In this document: in pieces, positions 9,090 to 17,199 of the stretch
Numbering within the stretch: position 1 is the first letter of the stretch
Layout of the letters: the number at the start of each line of letters is the position of its first letter
Source: Rhodoferax sp.
GTDB taxonomy: Bacteria; Pseudomonadota; Gammaproteobacteria; Burkholderiales; Burkholderiaceae_C
Length of the DNA stretch: 37,348 nt
Reading direction: 5' to 3'
NCBI RefSeq assembly: GCF_025354435.1
Contig: NZ_JANXMU010000084.1
Span: forward strand, 1 to 37,348
Program-made: the position numbers and the translations under genes
Notes under the pieces: generated by a model
What the model saw: the letters and a program-made list of their open reading frames with translations, nothing else
What the model was told of the DNA's origin: nothing
Databases searched by the model: none

Positions 9090-10541
9090 TTATGAAAGCT
9101 GGCCACCGCGCTGGCGCAGTTGCTCCAGGGTGGTGGCCAGCCAGGCCAGCATGCCGGGGTCCTGGCTGGTGGCGATGTTGATGCCCATCCACGGGCTGGG
9201 GGTTTGCCGCAGCGAAAAAAGCGCACCCGGGCGCAGCAGATACCCCGCCTCCAGCCCCAGGGCGGCCAGGTGGTTGGTGTCTACCCCCGTGTAGAACCAG
9301 CCCAGAAAACCGGCCTGCGGCTGGCAAAAAGCCCGCAACCCCAGATCTTGCATGCGTTTGAAGGCGGGCTCGCGCAGGCTGTCCAACGTGGCGTGCACCC
9401 GCTGGCAGTGCTTGCGGTAGCTGCCCTCGGTCAGCGCCTTGTAGACGATGCGTTCGTTGATCTCGGGGGTGGTCAGCGCGGTCAGCAGCTTGTGGGTGGT
9501 CAGGGTGTCCACCAGCTCGGCCGGGCCCGCCAAATAGCCCACGCGGATGTTGGGCGCGAGCATCTTGGAATAGCTGTTCACGTAGATCACCCGGCGCAGT
9601 TGGTCCAGGCTGGCCAGCCGCGTGACGGCCATGCCCTGGGGCAGAAAGTCGGAATAGATATCGTCTTCGATGACCAGGAAGTCGTGGGCTTCGGCCAGCC
9701 GCAGGATTTGGTAGGCCGCAGCGGCGCTCAGCAGGGTGCCAGTGGGGTTGTGCAGCACGGGGTTGAGGAAGATCAGCTTGGGTTTGTGTTTTTCCACCAG
9801 CGCGGTCAGGGCCTGCACGTCCAGCCCTTGCGGGGTGTAGGGCACGCCCACCACCTCCACCCCGCGCAGCCACAGCAGCGGGTTGCACCAGCCGGGTTCG
9901 CCCACCAGCACGGTGTCGCCCGGGCGTAGCACCATGCGAAAAATCAGGTCGATGGCCTGGGCTGCGCCGGTGGTGGTGAGGATTTGCGAGGGGTGGGCCT
10001 CAATATCCCGCTCGGCCAGCGTGCGCTGGATTTGCGTCCGCAGCGGCGCGTAGCCCTGGGCCGAGGCTCCTTGCGCCAGCTGGTGGCTGGTGCTGTGGTT
10101 GGCCAGCGCCCGCAGGCCCAGTTTGAGCAGGTCGCCGCCGCACATGTCGGGTGGCAGGTAGCCCGAACCCGGCGACAGGTCGGCCGGAATACCGCTGGTC
10201 ATGTTGCGCACCATCCAGCCCATGTTGATGGGCTGCTGCGGTTTGGCGCGCGCCGGGGAGGATTTGGCGCGGGTGTTGGCCGGGGGCGCAGTCTCGCGTA
10301 CAAAAAACCCCGCCCCCCGCCGCGCCAGCAGGTGTCCGCGCGCCACCAGCCGTTCGTAGGCGGCCACCACGGTGAAGCGCGATACCCCGCGCTCCAGTGC
10401 CAACTCGCGCACCGAGGGCATGCGCATGCCGGGGCGAAACACCTGCTGCTGGATGCGCTGCTCGGCCCACTGCACCAGCTGGTCTACCAGGGTGGTTTGC
10501 GCGCCCAGGGTGGCGCTTTGGTCGATGGCAAGGTTAGGCAT
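9090..10541 (-). CDS. MocR/PdxR-type regulator (GntR HTH plus aminotransferase domain)
   Basis: A 483-residue chimeric regulator. The GntR-type winged helix is at about residues 15-82 ([20 protein letters not shown]). The rest is a fold-type I aminotransferase domain. HNPTGT is at 264-269 and the PLP-binding lysine is Lys326 in SYSK. Such proteins sense PLP or its adducts and often control the adjacent gene. Direct repeats of ACTGTA lie just upstream of its start and may be its operator. It faces the DUF2917 gene divergently and precedes the patatin gene on its own strand, so either could be a target. Nothing here proves a role in vitamin B6 synthesis. Confidence 0.92.
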   Translation of the reverse strand: MPNLAIDQSATLGAQTTLVDQLVQWAEQRIQQQVFRPGMRMPSVRELALERGVSRFTVVAAYERLVARGHLLARRGAGFFVRETAPPANTRAKSSPARAKPQQPINMGWMVRNMTSGIPADLSPGSGYLPPDMCGGDLLKLGLRALANHSTSHQLAQGASAQGYAPLRTQIQRTLAERDIEAHPSQILTTTGAAQAIDLIFRMVLRPGDTVLVGEPGWCNPLLWLRGVEVVGVPYTPQGLDVQALTALVEKHKPKLIFLNPVLHNPTGTLLSAAAAYQILRLAEAHDFLVIEDDIYSDFLPQGMAVTRLASLDQLRRVIYVNSYSKMLAPNIRVGYLAGPAELVDTLTTHKLLTALTTPEINERIVYKALTEGSYRKHCQRVHATLDSLREPAFKRMQDLGLRAFCQPQAGFLGWFYTGVDTNHLAALGLEAGYLLRPGALFSLRQTPSPWMGINIATSQDPGMLAWLATTLEQLRQRGGQLS

Positions 10542-10543
10542 GG

Positions 10544-10610
10544 ACTGTATTGGTGGCTTTAGCAGGCCAGTGGCAGCATCTATTCGGTCAACTGTATTGG
10601 TACTGTACAG
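10544..10610. promoter_or_regulatory. ACTGTA direct repeats, probable MocR operator
   Basis: ACTGTATTGGT occurs at 10544-10554 and again at 10591-10601. It is followed at once by a third ACTGTA (10602-10607), which also forms the palindrome CTGTACAG (10603-10610). MocR regulators are known to bind direct repeats near their own promoters. The site sits between mocR and the divergent DUF2917 gene. Binding is inference. Confidence 0.5.
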
Positions 10611-10676
10611 GTAGCAAGATTACAGTGAATGCCACTCCACCGCAAGCCGTGGTGGGAGATTTTTCAGGAGACGGCG

Positions 10677-10976
10677 ATGGTCAGAATTGAACATTTCGAA
10701 CTGCGCACACCGGAGGTGGTGGCGCTGCGGTTGCCCGCCGGTGCGGTGCTGCGCGTCAGCACCGGCCGCCTGTGGTTGACCCAGGATGGCCGCAGCGAAG
10801 ACGTGTGGCTGCAGACCCATGGCAGCTGGACTGCGCCGCAGGCTGTCAGCGTGCGGCTGAGTGCCGAGCCGTCGGTGGATTTTCAGATTGCGCAGCCTGC
10901 TGCGATGCACCGCGCCCCGCGCATCCGGTTGGCACGGCCAGGGCTGGGCATGGCCGGGGCTGTAGGCTCGGCCTAG
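10677..10976 (+). CDS. DUF2917 family protein
   Basis: A 99-residue protein with the DUF2917 pattern LPAGAVLRVSTGRLWLTQDG followed by an aromatic-rich strand. The fold is probably cupin-like, and no function is established. The ATG at 10677 is preceded by CAGGAG with a 6-base gap, which makes it a better start than the upstream ATG at 10629. It is divergent from mocR and its stop codon directly abuts the stop of the convergent nhaR-like gene with no base between. DUF2917 genes are often found next to transcription regulators in this group of bacteria, so regulation by the MocR protein is plausible. Confidence 0.8.
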   Translation: MVRIEHFELRTPEVVALRLPAGAVLRVSTGRLWLTQDGRSEDVWLQTHGSWTAPQAVSVRLSAEPSVDFQIAQPAAMHRAPRIRLARPGLGMAGAVGSA

Positions 10977-11867
10977 TTACGACTTACCAGGTAGCAGCCG
11001 CTGCACCAGCGGGTGCTGCACCTTCTTCTCGGTGCCAATCGCATAAAAGCGTTCTTCCACGCCCTCGCAGGGGCCGATGCGTTGCACGCCAAAGCGGGTG
11101 GTCAGCTCCTCGTGCACCCACTCGGCGGCGGGAAATGCGCCCATGCCTCCGGCCCCAAAGGTCACCAGCAGGGCGCTGTCTTCAAATTCGCCCACGATGT
11201 GCGGCTTGACATCCATGCGCTCGAACCACTGGTCGATGCGCGGACGCACCGCCGCGTGGGTGGTGGGCAGCAGCACCGGGACGGTGGCCAGGCTGCGGGG
11301 AAAGTCTTTTTGCGCGGCCTCCACCCAGGGCGCGGGCGCGTACCAGGCCATGGCCGAGGTGCCTAGCGGGTGGCTGTAGACCTTGATGTTGGGGTTGGCG
11401 GCTGCCGGTCGGTCGGCCAGCACCACGTCCAGCCGGTGCAGGGCCAGGTCGCCCAGCAGGTCGTCGAACTCGTCTTCGTGGCACAGCAGGCGCAGGTGCG
11501 GCTCGGGCATCACCGGCTGCAGCAGGCGGCGCACCACCAGCTTGGGCAGGCCCTCCGAGATGCCCACCGCCAGCCGCACCGACGGCGCGCTGATGGCATC
11601 GTGCACCACGCTGGGCAGTTCTTCGCCCAGCTGGAAAATCAGGTCGGCCTGGCGCATGGCGGCCACCCCGGCTTCGGTCAGCACCAGGCCGCGCCCTACG
11701 GGTTTGAGCAGGGTTACGCCCAACGAGCGCTCCAGTTCGCGCACCTGGGTGCTCACGGTTTGCACCGCCATACCCAGGCGGTCGGCGGCGCGGGCCATGC
11801 CGCCCTCGCGGGCAACCACCCAGAAGTAATGCAGGTGGCGATAGCTGAAGGCTTCGGTCATTGTCAA
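10977..11867 (-). CDS. nhaR: LysR-family regulator of the NhaR type
   Basis: A 296-residue LysR-type protein starting MTMTEAFSYRHLHYFWVVAR. The winged helix spans about residues 5-65 (GGMARAADRLGMAVQTVSTQ). The HLHYFWVVAREGG opening and the C-terminal half ending in VQRLLPGKS are typical of NhaR-like activators. E. coli NhaR senses sodium and activates the NhaA antiporter and pga genes. No antiporter gene is nearby, so the target here is open. A second ATG two codons in is an equally good start, and neither has a clear Shine-Dalgarno. It is divergent from the Bax-inhibitor-1-like gene across 90 bp. Confidence 0.85.
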   Translation of the reverse strand: MTMTEAFSYRHLHYFWVVAREGGMARAADRLGMAVQTVSTQVRELERSLGVTLLKPVGRGLVLTEAGVAAMRQADLIFQLGEELPSVVHDAISAPSVRLAVGISEGLPKLVVRRLLQPVMPEPHLRLLCHEDEFDDLLGDLALHRLDVVLADRPAAANPNIKVYSHPLGTSAMAWYAPAPWVEAAQKDFPRSLATVPVLLPTTHAAVRPRIDQWFERMDVKPHIVGEFEDSALLVTFGAGGMGAFPAAEWVHEELTTRFGVQRIGPCEGVEERFYAIGTEKKVQHPLVQRLLPGKS

Positions 11868-11957
11868 GTTTTAAGGGATGAATACTTCACGATTCTCTGC
11901 TTTTTTAGTATCCGAGACGCGCGTATGGTTGGGTTTTCTGTCACTCAGGAGCAATCC

Positions 11958-12650
11958 ATGGAACATGTTTCCCCCTCCGGTCGCCCGGACCCCACGTTGA
12001 TTACCCAGGTACCAAACACATTGCCCAGCGCCGCCCATCGCGTGCTGCGCAACACCTACGCGCTGCTGTCGATGACGCTGCTGTTCAGCGCCGCCGTGGC
12101 CACCGCAGGCATCGTGTTGCAAGCCCCGGCCCCTGGCTTGGTGGTGATGCTGGTGGGCATGTTTGGCCTGCTGTTTGCCGTGCACAAACTCAAAAACAGC
12201 GGCTGGGCGATCCCTGCCGTGTTTGCCTTCACTGGCTTCATGGGCTACACGCTGGGCCCCATCGTGGCGCGTTCGCTGGCCATGCCCGGCGGCGCACAGG
12301 TTGTGATGCTGGCGCTGGCCGCCACGGGCGCGACCTTTTTGGCCTTGTCGGCCTGGGCGGTCACGTCCAAGCGCGACTTCAGCTTCATGGCTGGCTTTTT
12401 GTTTGCCGGGATGGTGATCGCGATTCTGGCCGGCTTGGCCGCCGTGTTCATGGAGATTCCCGCGCTGAGCCTGGCCGTATCGGCCATGGTGGCTTTGTTG
12501 TCGGCCGGTTTGATCCTGATGGACACCAGCCGCATCGTCAACGGCGGTGAAACCAACTACGTGATGGCCACGGTGGGCCTGTATTTGTCGATCTTCAACC
12601 TGTTCACCAGCCTGTTGAGCTTGTTCGGTATCGGCGGTAGCAACGAATAA
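11958..12650 (+). CDS. Bax inhibitor-1/YccA family membrane protein
   Basis: A 230-residue integral membrane protein with about seven hydrophobic segments and almost no soluble domain, matching the Bax inhibitor-1 (TMBIM) family that includes E. coli YccA and YbhL. YccA interacts with the FtsH protease; eukaryotic and some bacterial members leak calcium. The Asp-containing C-terminal segment (LILMDTSRIVNGGETNYVMA) is the conserved part of the family. The start ATG 11958 has CAGGAGC upstream. It is followed by a GC-rich hairpin and then apbC. Confidence 0.92.
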   Translation: MEHVSPSGRPDPTLITQVPNTLPSAAHRVLRNTYALLSMTLLFSAAVATAGIVLQAPAPGLVVMLVGMFGLLFAVHKLKNSGWAIPAVFAFTGFMGYTLGPIVARSLAMPGGAQVVMLALAATGATFLALSAWAVTSKRDFSFMAGFLFAGMVIAILAGLAAVFMEIPALSLAVSAMVALLSAGLILMDTSRIVNGGETNYVMATVGLYLSIFNLFTSLLSLFGIGGSNE

Positions 12651-12658
12651 CTCCCGCT

Positions 12659-12674
12659 TGCCCCCACGGGGGCA
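12659..12674 (+). terminator. GC-rich hairpin after the Bax-inhibitor-1 gene
   Basis: TGCCCCC (12659-12665) and GGGGGCA (12668-12674) form perfect arms with a very short AC loop, 8 bases after the stop codon. No T run follows, so it may be a pause or RNA-end-stabilising hairpin and not an intrinsic terminator. Confidence 0.4.
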
Positions 12675-12721
12675 GGGCGCGTAGGTTTGGGCATAGACTA
12701 CGCGTCCCATAGGAGTTATGC

Positions 12722-13813
12722 ATGCCTTTCTCAGAACAACAGGTGCTGGACGCGGTCAAAAGCGTCATTGATCCCAATACCGGCACCGATTTCGTATCCA
12801 CCAAAGCTGTCCGCGGCCTGGCCATCCAGGGGTCCGATGTCAGCTTCGGTATCGAGCTGGGCTACCCCGCCCAAAGCCAGCATGCCGCCCTAAAAGCCGC
12901 GTTGGCGGCGGCAGTGCAGGCATTGCCCGGTATCGGCCAAATCAACGTCAACATCACCACTAAAATCTCCGCCCATGCCGTGCAGCGGGGCGTGCAGCTC
13001 CTGCCCGGTGTGAAGAACATCGTAGCCGTGGCTTCGGGCAAGGGCGGCGTGGGCAAGAGCACCACCGCCGTGAACCTGGCGCTGGCGCTGGCGGCTGAGG
13101 GTGCCCGCGTGGGCCTGCTGGATGCTGACATCTACGGCCCCAGCCTGCCCATGATGCTGGGTATCCAGGGCAAGCCTGAGAGCCTGGATGGCAAGAACAT
13201 GGAACCCATGGAGAACCACGGCGTGCAAGCCATGTCGATCGGCTTTCTGGTGGACCAGGACCAGGCGATGGTCTGGCGCGGCCCCATGGCCACCCAGGCG
13301 CTGGAGCAGTTGCTGCGCCAAACCAACTGGAAAGACCTGGACTACCTGGTCGTCGATATGCCGCCCGGCACCGGCGACATCCAGCTCACGCTGAGCCAGC
13401 GCGTGCCCATGACCGGCGCAGTCATCGTCACCACGCCGCAAGACATTGCCCTGCTGGATGCGCGCAAAGGCATCAAGATGTTTGAAAAGGTCGGCGTGCC
13501 GATTCTGGGCATCGTGGAAAACATGGCCGTGCACGTGTGCAGCAACTGCGGTCACGTGGAGCACATCTTCGGGGCCGATGGCGGCAAGAAGATGGCCGCC
13601 GAATACAGCATGGACTACCTGGGTGCCCTGCCGCTGAACATGCAGATCCGCGTACAGGCCGACGGTGGTCAGCCCACCGTGGTGGCCGAGCCGGACGGCG
13701 AGATTGCTGCCCTGTACAAGGCCATTGCCCGCCAGGTGGCGGTGTCGATTGCGGGCAAGAACAAAGACTTTTCGTCTAAATTTCCCACCATCTCCATCAG
13801 CAAAGACACATAA
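12722..13813 (+). CDS. apbC: Iron-sulfur cluster carrier protein ApbC/Mrp
   Basis: A 363-residue P-loop ATPase that carries and delivers 4Fe-4S clusters to apoproteins. The N-terminal MIP18/DUF59 domain covers about 1-85. The deviant Walker A GKGGVGKST is at 106-114, and the cluster-bridging CxxC is Cys273/Cys276 in CSNCGH. The start is preceded by AGGAG (12711-12715). It lies 6 bp before a LysR gene and upstream of the Fe-S-rich formate dehydrogenase operon. It is a general housekeeping factor, but its position suggests it could help mature that enzyme. Confidence 0.95.
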   Translation: MPFSEQQVLDAVKSVIDPNTGTDFVSTKAVRGLAIQGSDVSFGIELGYPAQSQHAALKAALAAAVQALPGIGQINVNITTKISAHAVQRGVQLLPGVKNIVAVASGKGGVGKSTTAVNLALALAAEGARVGLLDADIYGPSLPMMLGIQGKPESLDGKNMEPMENHGVQAMSIGFLVDQDQAMVWRGPMATQALEQLLRQTNWKDLDYLVVDMPPGTGDIQLTLSQRVPMTGAVIVTTPQDIALLDARKGIKMFEKVGVPILGIVENMAVHVCSNCGHVEHIFGADGGKKMAAEYSMDYLGALPLNMQIRVQADGGQPTVVAEPDGEIAALYKAIARQVAVSIAGKNKDFSSKFPTISISKDT

Positions 13814-13819
13814 GCCGCC

Positions 13820-14776
13820 ATGAACCTCATGGCCGCCATGCGCTACTTCTCGGCGCTGCACGAGCACAAGCACTTCGGCCGCGCGGCCCTGGCCTGCCAC
13901 ATCACCCAGCCCGCGCTGTCCAACGCGCTCAAGGCCCTGGAGGACGAGTTTGGCGTGGTCATCGTGCGCCGGGGCCGCAACTACGAGGGGCTGACGCCCG
14001 AGGGCGAGCAGGTGCTGCTCACCGCGCACCGCATGCTGCACGAGCACGAGGTGCTGCAGCAGGCGCTGAAAAGCGAGGCCGACTACCCTCGGGGTCGCCT
14101 GCGTATGGGCGCGATTCCTACGGCTGTGCCCGTCCTGTCGCGGTTTGCGGCCATGCTGCAGGCCCGGCACCCGGGCATCCAGCCGGTGGTGTTGTCGCTG
14201 AGCTCACTGGAGCTGGAGACGCGGTTGGAAGACCTGTCGCTGGACCTGGCCCTGGGCTACACCGACCGCATGCACCAGCGCGCCGTCAAGCTGCAGGCCT
14301 GGCCGCAGTACGACGAGTTTTATTTTCTGGTGCGCCGTGCTGCGCAGCCGCACCAGGACGGCCTGCAAATGCGCGACCCCGTGCCGTGGCAGACCCTGGC
14401 CGATCTGCCGCTGTGCCTGCTGACCCCCGAGATGCACAACCGGACCATCATGGACGCGGCTTTTGCCACCGCAGGCATCCAGGTGGTGCCCGCCATCGAG
14501 ACCAATTCCATCTTCTCGCTGGTGCTCAGCGTGGTGGACGGTAGCGTGTGCAGCGTGCTGCCCGGCGGCTTGCTGGCCGCCGTGCTGACCTACCGCGAAC
14601 TAGAGGCGCTGCCGCTGGTCGCGCCCGAAGTGCGCACCCCCATCGGCTTCATGGCCCCGAAGGTGGTGCGCCCCTCGCGCGCCATGCAGGCCGCCCTGGC
14701 CCTGGCCGAATCGCCCGACTGGCTGCGCCACGTCAGCGCCCACAGCGGGCAACTGGCCGGTGCCTGGCCGCTGTAA
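13820..14776 (+). CDS. LysR-family regulator, probable regulator of the fds operon
   Basis: A 318-residue LysR-type protein. The winged helix covers about residues 1-62 (KHFGRAALACHITQPALSNA) and the effector-binding domain follows. It sits immediately upstream of the formate transporter and formate dehydrogenase genes on the same strand, separated by 264 bp. In Cupriavidus necator a LysR-type protein, FdsR, controls the fds operon, so this is a candidate functional equivalent. That assignment rests on position and not on residue identity. It starts 6 bp after apbC, so apbC readthrough probably feeds it. Confidence 0.88.
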   Translation: MNLMAAMRYFSALHEHKHFGRAALACHITQPALSNALKALEDEFGVVIVRRGRNYEGLTPEGEQVLLTAHRMLHEHEVLQQALKSEADYPRGRLRMGAIPTAVPVLSRFAAMLQARHPGIQPVVLSLSSLELETRLEDLSLDLALGYTDRMHQRAVKLQAWPQYDEFYFLVRRAAQPHQDGLQMRDPVPWQTLADLPLCLLTPEMHNRTIMDAAFATAGIQVVPAIETNSIFSLVLSVVDGSVCSVLPGGLLAAVLTYRELEALPLVAPEVRTPIGFMAPKVVRPSRAMQAALALAESPDWLRHVSAHSGQLAGAWPL

Positions 14777-14789
14777 ACCAGCTTGGGTT

Positions 14790-14878
14790 TGCTATTGTTT
14801 TTAAGTTAAAAAATAATAGCTTCTAGCGTATATTGAATATACGCTAGAGGGTGTTTTTATGCCTAAAAATACCCTTTA
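14790..14878 (+). repeat. Dispersed stem-loop repeat, copy 2
   Basis: The best-preserved core in the window. Bases 14823-14847 form a perfect 25-base palindrome, CTAGCGTATATT, then G, then AATATACGCTAG. It is preceded by TGCTATT and AATAATAGCT. It lies just after the lysR stop, in the same orientation as the other copies. Confidence 0.85.
14848..14875 (+). terminator. Hairpin in the tail of repeat copy 2
   Basis: AGGGTGTTTTT (14848-14858) pairs with AAAAATACCCT (14865-14875) with one non-Watson-Crick pair (a G-T wobble) and a 6-base loop. It follows the lysR gene and could end its transcript, but it has only a short T run after it. Confidence 0.4.
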
Positions 14879-14914
14879 AATTCTAAGACCTATACCGTAC
14901 TGTTGCGCTGCAGC

Positions 14915-14947
14915 ATTCGCGCTTTGAATCACTCCATGTAGAGATTC
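14915..14947. promoter_or_regulatory. LysR-type binding motif upstream of the formate operon
   Basis: ATTC-N7-GAAT (14915-14929) fits the T-N11-A palindrome that LysR proteins recognise. GAATC (14926-14930) and GATTC (14943-14947) form a second overlapping inverted repeat with 12 bases between. The pair lies about 100 bases before the transporter start, the usual distance for a LysR site. Binding is inference. Confidence 0.35.
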
Positions 14948-15040
14948 CATTGGACCCGCCACGGCCGGGCCTGTACAAACCGTCCTGACACGATGAAATC
15001 CGCCGCATACCCGGGGGATAAAAAAATGGAGAGGCATCAC

Positions 15041-16672
15041 ATGGCAGGATTCCTGGACAAGGAAGGCACAATCGCGGGCCCTGGATTCAACCGCTGGCTG
15101 GTTCCCCCCGCAGCGCTGGCCATCCATCTGTGCATCGGCATGGCCTACGGATTTTCGGTCTTTTGGTTGCCTTTATCCAGGGCGTTGGGAATCAAAGAAG
15201 CCATCAAATGCGGTCCCGAAATCGGCTTCTTCCAAGAGCTGTTCGTCACCAATTGCGATTGGAAGATTTCTACCCTCGGATGGATGTACACCCTGTTCTT
15301 TGTGCTGCTCGGGTCGTCGGCAGCGCTGTGGGGCGGCTGGCTAGAACGTGCGGGCCCGCGTAAAGCGGGTGTCGTAGCAGCATTGTGCTGGTGCGGCGGT
15401 ATGCTGATTTCGGCTTTAGGCATCCATTTGCACCAGTTTTGGATGATGCTGTTGGGTTCAGGGGTCATTGGCGGTATCGGTCTAGGTTTGGGCTATATCT
15501 CCCCCGTGTCCACGCTGATCAAGTGGTTCCCTGACCGGCGCGGCATGGCCACCGGCATGGCTATTATGGGTTTTGGCGGCGGCGCGATGATTGGTAGCCC
15601 ATTTGCGGCAGATTTGATGAAATATTTCGCCACTGCGACCGACGTGGGCGTGATGCAGACCTTTATCGTTATGGCGTTGGTGTATTTCGTGTTCATGATG
15701 GCCGGTGCTTTGGGCTACCGGGTACCTGAATCCGGTTGGAAACCTGCCGACTGGAGCCCGCCCGCACCCAACGCCAGTAACACCATGATTACCCAGCGCC
15801 ACGTACACGTCAGCAAGGTATGGGGCGTTCCCCAGTTCTGGCTGGTGTGGATGGTGTTGTGCATGAACGTCAGTGCCGGCATTGGTGTGATCGGTATGTC
15901 GTCGCCCATGCTGCAAGAGGTATTTGGCGGATCGCTGATTGGCCTGACACAAAAATACGGTGAACTGGATAAAATCCAATTAGCAGCCATTGCTACGGTG
16001 GCAGCGGGCTTTACCGCGTTACTGAGCCTGTTCAACATCGGTGGCCGCTTCGTGTGGGCCAGCTTGTCTGACAAGCTGGGTCGTAGAATTACCTATATTG
16101 TGTTTTTCGTGCTCGGCGGCGCCTTGTATCTCAGCGTGCCCGGCAGCGCCTCTGCAGGCAACATTACGTTGTTCGTGGCCGCACTGTGCGTGATCTTGAG
16201 TATGTATGGCGGTGGCTTTTCTACCGCCCCCGCTTATTTGGCAGACTTGTTTGGTACACAAATGGTGGGTGCCATCCACGGCCGCCTGCTGACTGCCTGG
16301 GCCACCGCGGGTGTACTGGGCCCGGTAGTGGTGAACTACATGCGCGAATACCAACTGGGTTTAGGCCTGCCGCGTGAACAGGTTTACAACCAGACCATGT
16401 ACATCCTGATGGGTATGTTGGCGGTGGGCCTGGTGTGCAACCTGCTGATCCGCCCAGTGGCCGACAAGCACTTTATGACCGACGGTGAACTGGCCGTTGA
16501 AAAACGGTTGGCGCACGAGAAGGCGTCCGGCACCGTGCTGTACGCCAATGCCAATGGCGGGACTACCAGCGCGGATTCTGGGCTGGCGATACTGGTGTGG
16601 CTGGCAGTCGGCATTCCCCTCGCATGGGGTATTTACCGGACCCTGTTAAGCGTTGGTAAATTTATCCATTGA
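15041..16672 (+). CDS. OFA-family MFS transporter, probable formate carrier, with extra C-terminal helix
   Basis: A 543-residue major facilitator related to the oxalate:formate antiporter family. The chosen ATG at 15041 has GGAGAGG upstream; ATGs at 15026 and 14993 are alternatives. The first periplasmic loop carries an insertion with two cysteines (KCGPEIGFF and TNCDW). Twelve membrane helices are followed by a hydrophilic tail and then a thirteenth helix, LAILVWLAVGIPLAWGIYRT, at about residues 512-535. It precedes fdsG by 47 bp and is probably in the same operon, which makes formate uptake or export the likely job. Codon use is less GC-biased than in neighbouring housekeeping genes. Confidence 0.88.
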   Translation: MAGFLDKEGTIAGPGFNRWLVPPAALAIHLCIGMAYGFSVFWLPLSRALGIKEAIKCGPEIGFFQELFVTNCDWKISTLGWMYTLFFVLLGSSAALWGGWLERAGPRKAGVVAALCWCGGMLISALGIHLHQFWMMLLGSGVIGGIGLGLGYISPVSTLIKWFPDRRGMATGMAIMGFGGGAMIGSPFAADLMKYFATATDVGVMQTFIVMALVYFVFMMAGALGYRVPESGWKPADWSPPAPNASNTMITQRHVHVSKVWGVPQFWLVWMVLCMNVSAGIGVIGMSSPMLQEVFGGSLIGLTQKYGELDKIQLAAIATVAAGFTALLSLFNIGGRFVWASLSDKLGRRITYIVFFVLGGALYLSVPGSASAGNITLFVAALCVILSMYGGGFSTAPAYLADLFGTQMVGAIHGRLLTAWATAGVLGPVVVNYMREYQLGLGLPREQVYNQTMYILMGMLAVGLVCNLLIRPVADKHFMTDGELAVEKRLAHEKASGTVLYANANGGTTSADSGLAILVWLAVGIPLAWGIYRTLLSVGKFIH

Positions 16673-16719
16673 TCTTTAGACCCTAGGCGCGCGCAGCGCC
16701 AAGACAGAAGCAGGCCACG

Positions 16720-17199
16720 ATGACACTTGAAAAAAACCTCCAGACCGTCGCTACGGTCGTGGCCACGCACCAGCATCTACCGGGTGCGCTTCTGCCTATC
16801 CTGCACGCTGTGCAGCATGAACTGGGCTATATCCCGGCCGATACGGTGCCCGCTATTGCCAAAGCCCTCAACCTGTCTAAGGCGGAGGTGCACGGTGTTA
16901 TCACCTATTACCACCACTTCCGCTCGGAACCCGCAGGCCAGCACGTAGTGCAAATCTGCCGGGCCGAGGCCTGCCAGTCGATGGGAGCGGAACAGTTGTG
17001 GGCCCATGCCTGCGTGCGCCTTGGGCTCCATGGGGACCATCCCGGCACCACAGCCGATGGCGCGGTGACGCTGGAGCCGGTGTACTGCCTGGGTTTATGT
17101 TCTTCATCCCCAGCCATGGTGGTGGATGACAAAGTTCATGCGCGTGTAAGTATTTCCAAATTTGACCGCCTGGTCGCCCAAGCCCGGAGCGCAGCATGA
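16720..17199 (+). CDS. fdsG: NAD-dependent formate dehydrogenase, gamma subunit
   Basis: A 159-residue NuoE-like subunit carrying one 2Fe-2S cluster. The four ligand cysteines are Cys80, Cys85, Cys123 and Cys127 (CRAEAC and CLGLC). It passes electrons within the soluble FdsGBA complex, which oxidises formate to CO2 and reduces NAD+. It overlaps fdsB by 4 bp (ATGA). A small inverted repeat, GGCGC and GCGCC, lies at 16686-16700 in the leader. The Shine-Dalgarno is weak, in keeping with coupling to the upstream transporter transcript. Confidence 0.95.
   Translation: MTLEKNLQTVATVVATHQHLPGALLPILHAVQHELGYIPADTVPAIAKALNLSKAEVHGVITYYHHFRSEPAGQHVVQICRAEACQSMGAEQLWAHACVRLGLHGDHPGTTADGAVTLEPVYCLGLCSSSPAMVVDDKVHARVSISKFDRLVAQARSAA

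Noticed and set aside
11880-11913. GAATACT and AGTATCC as an NhaR-type operator
   Set aside because: The arms are short and imperfect with a 20-base spacer, and they do not resemble the NhaR motif that I know.
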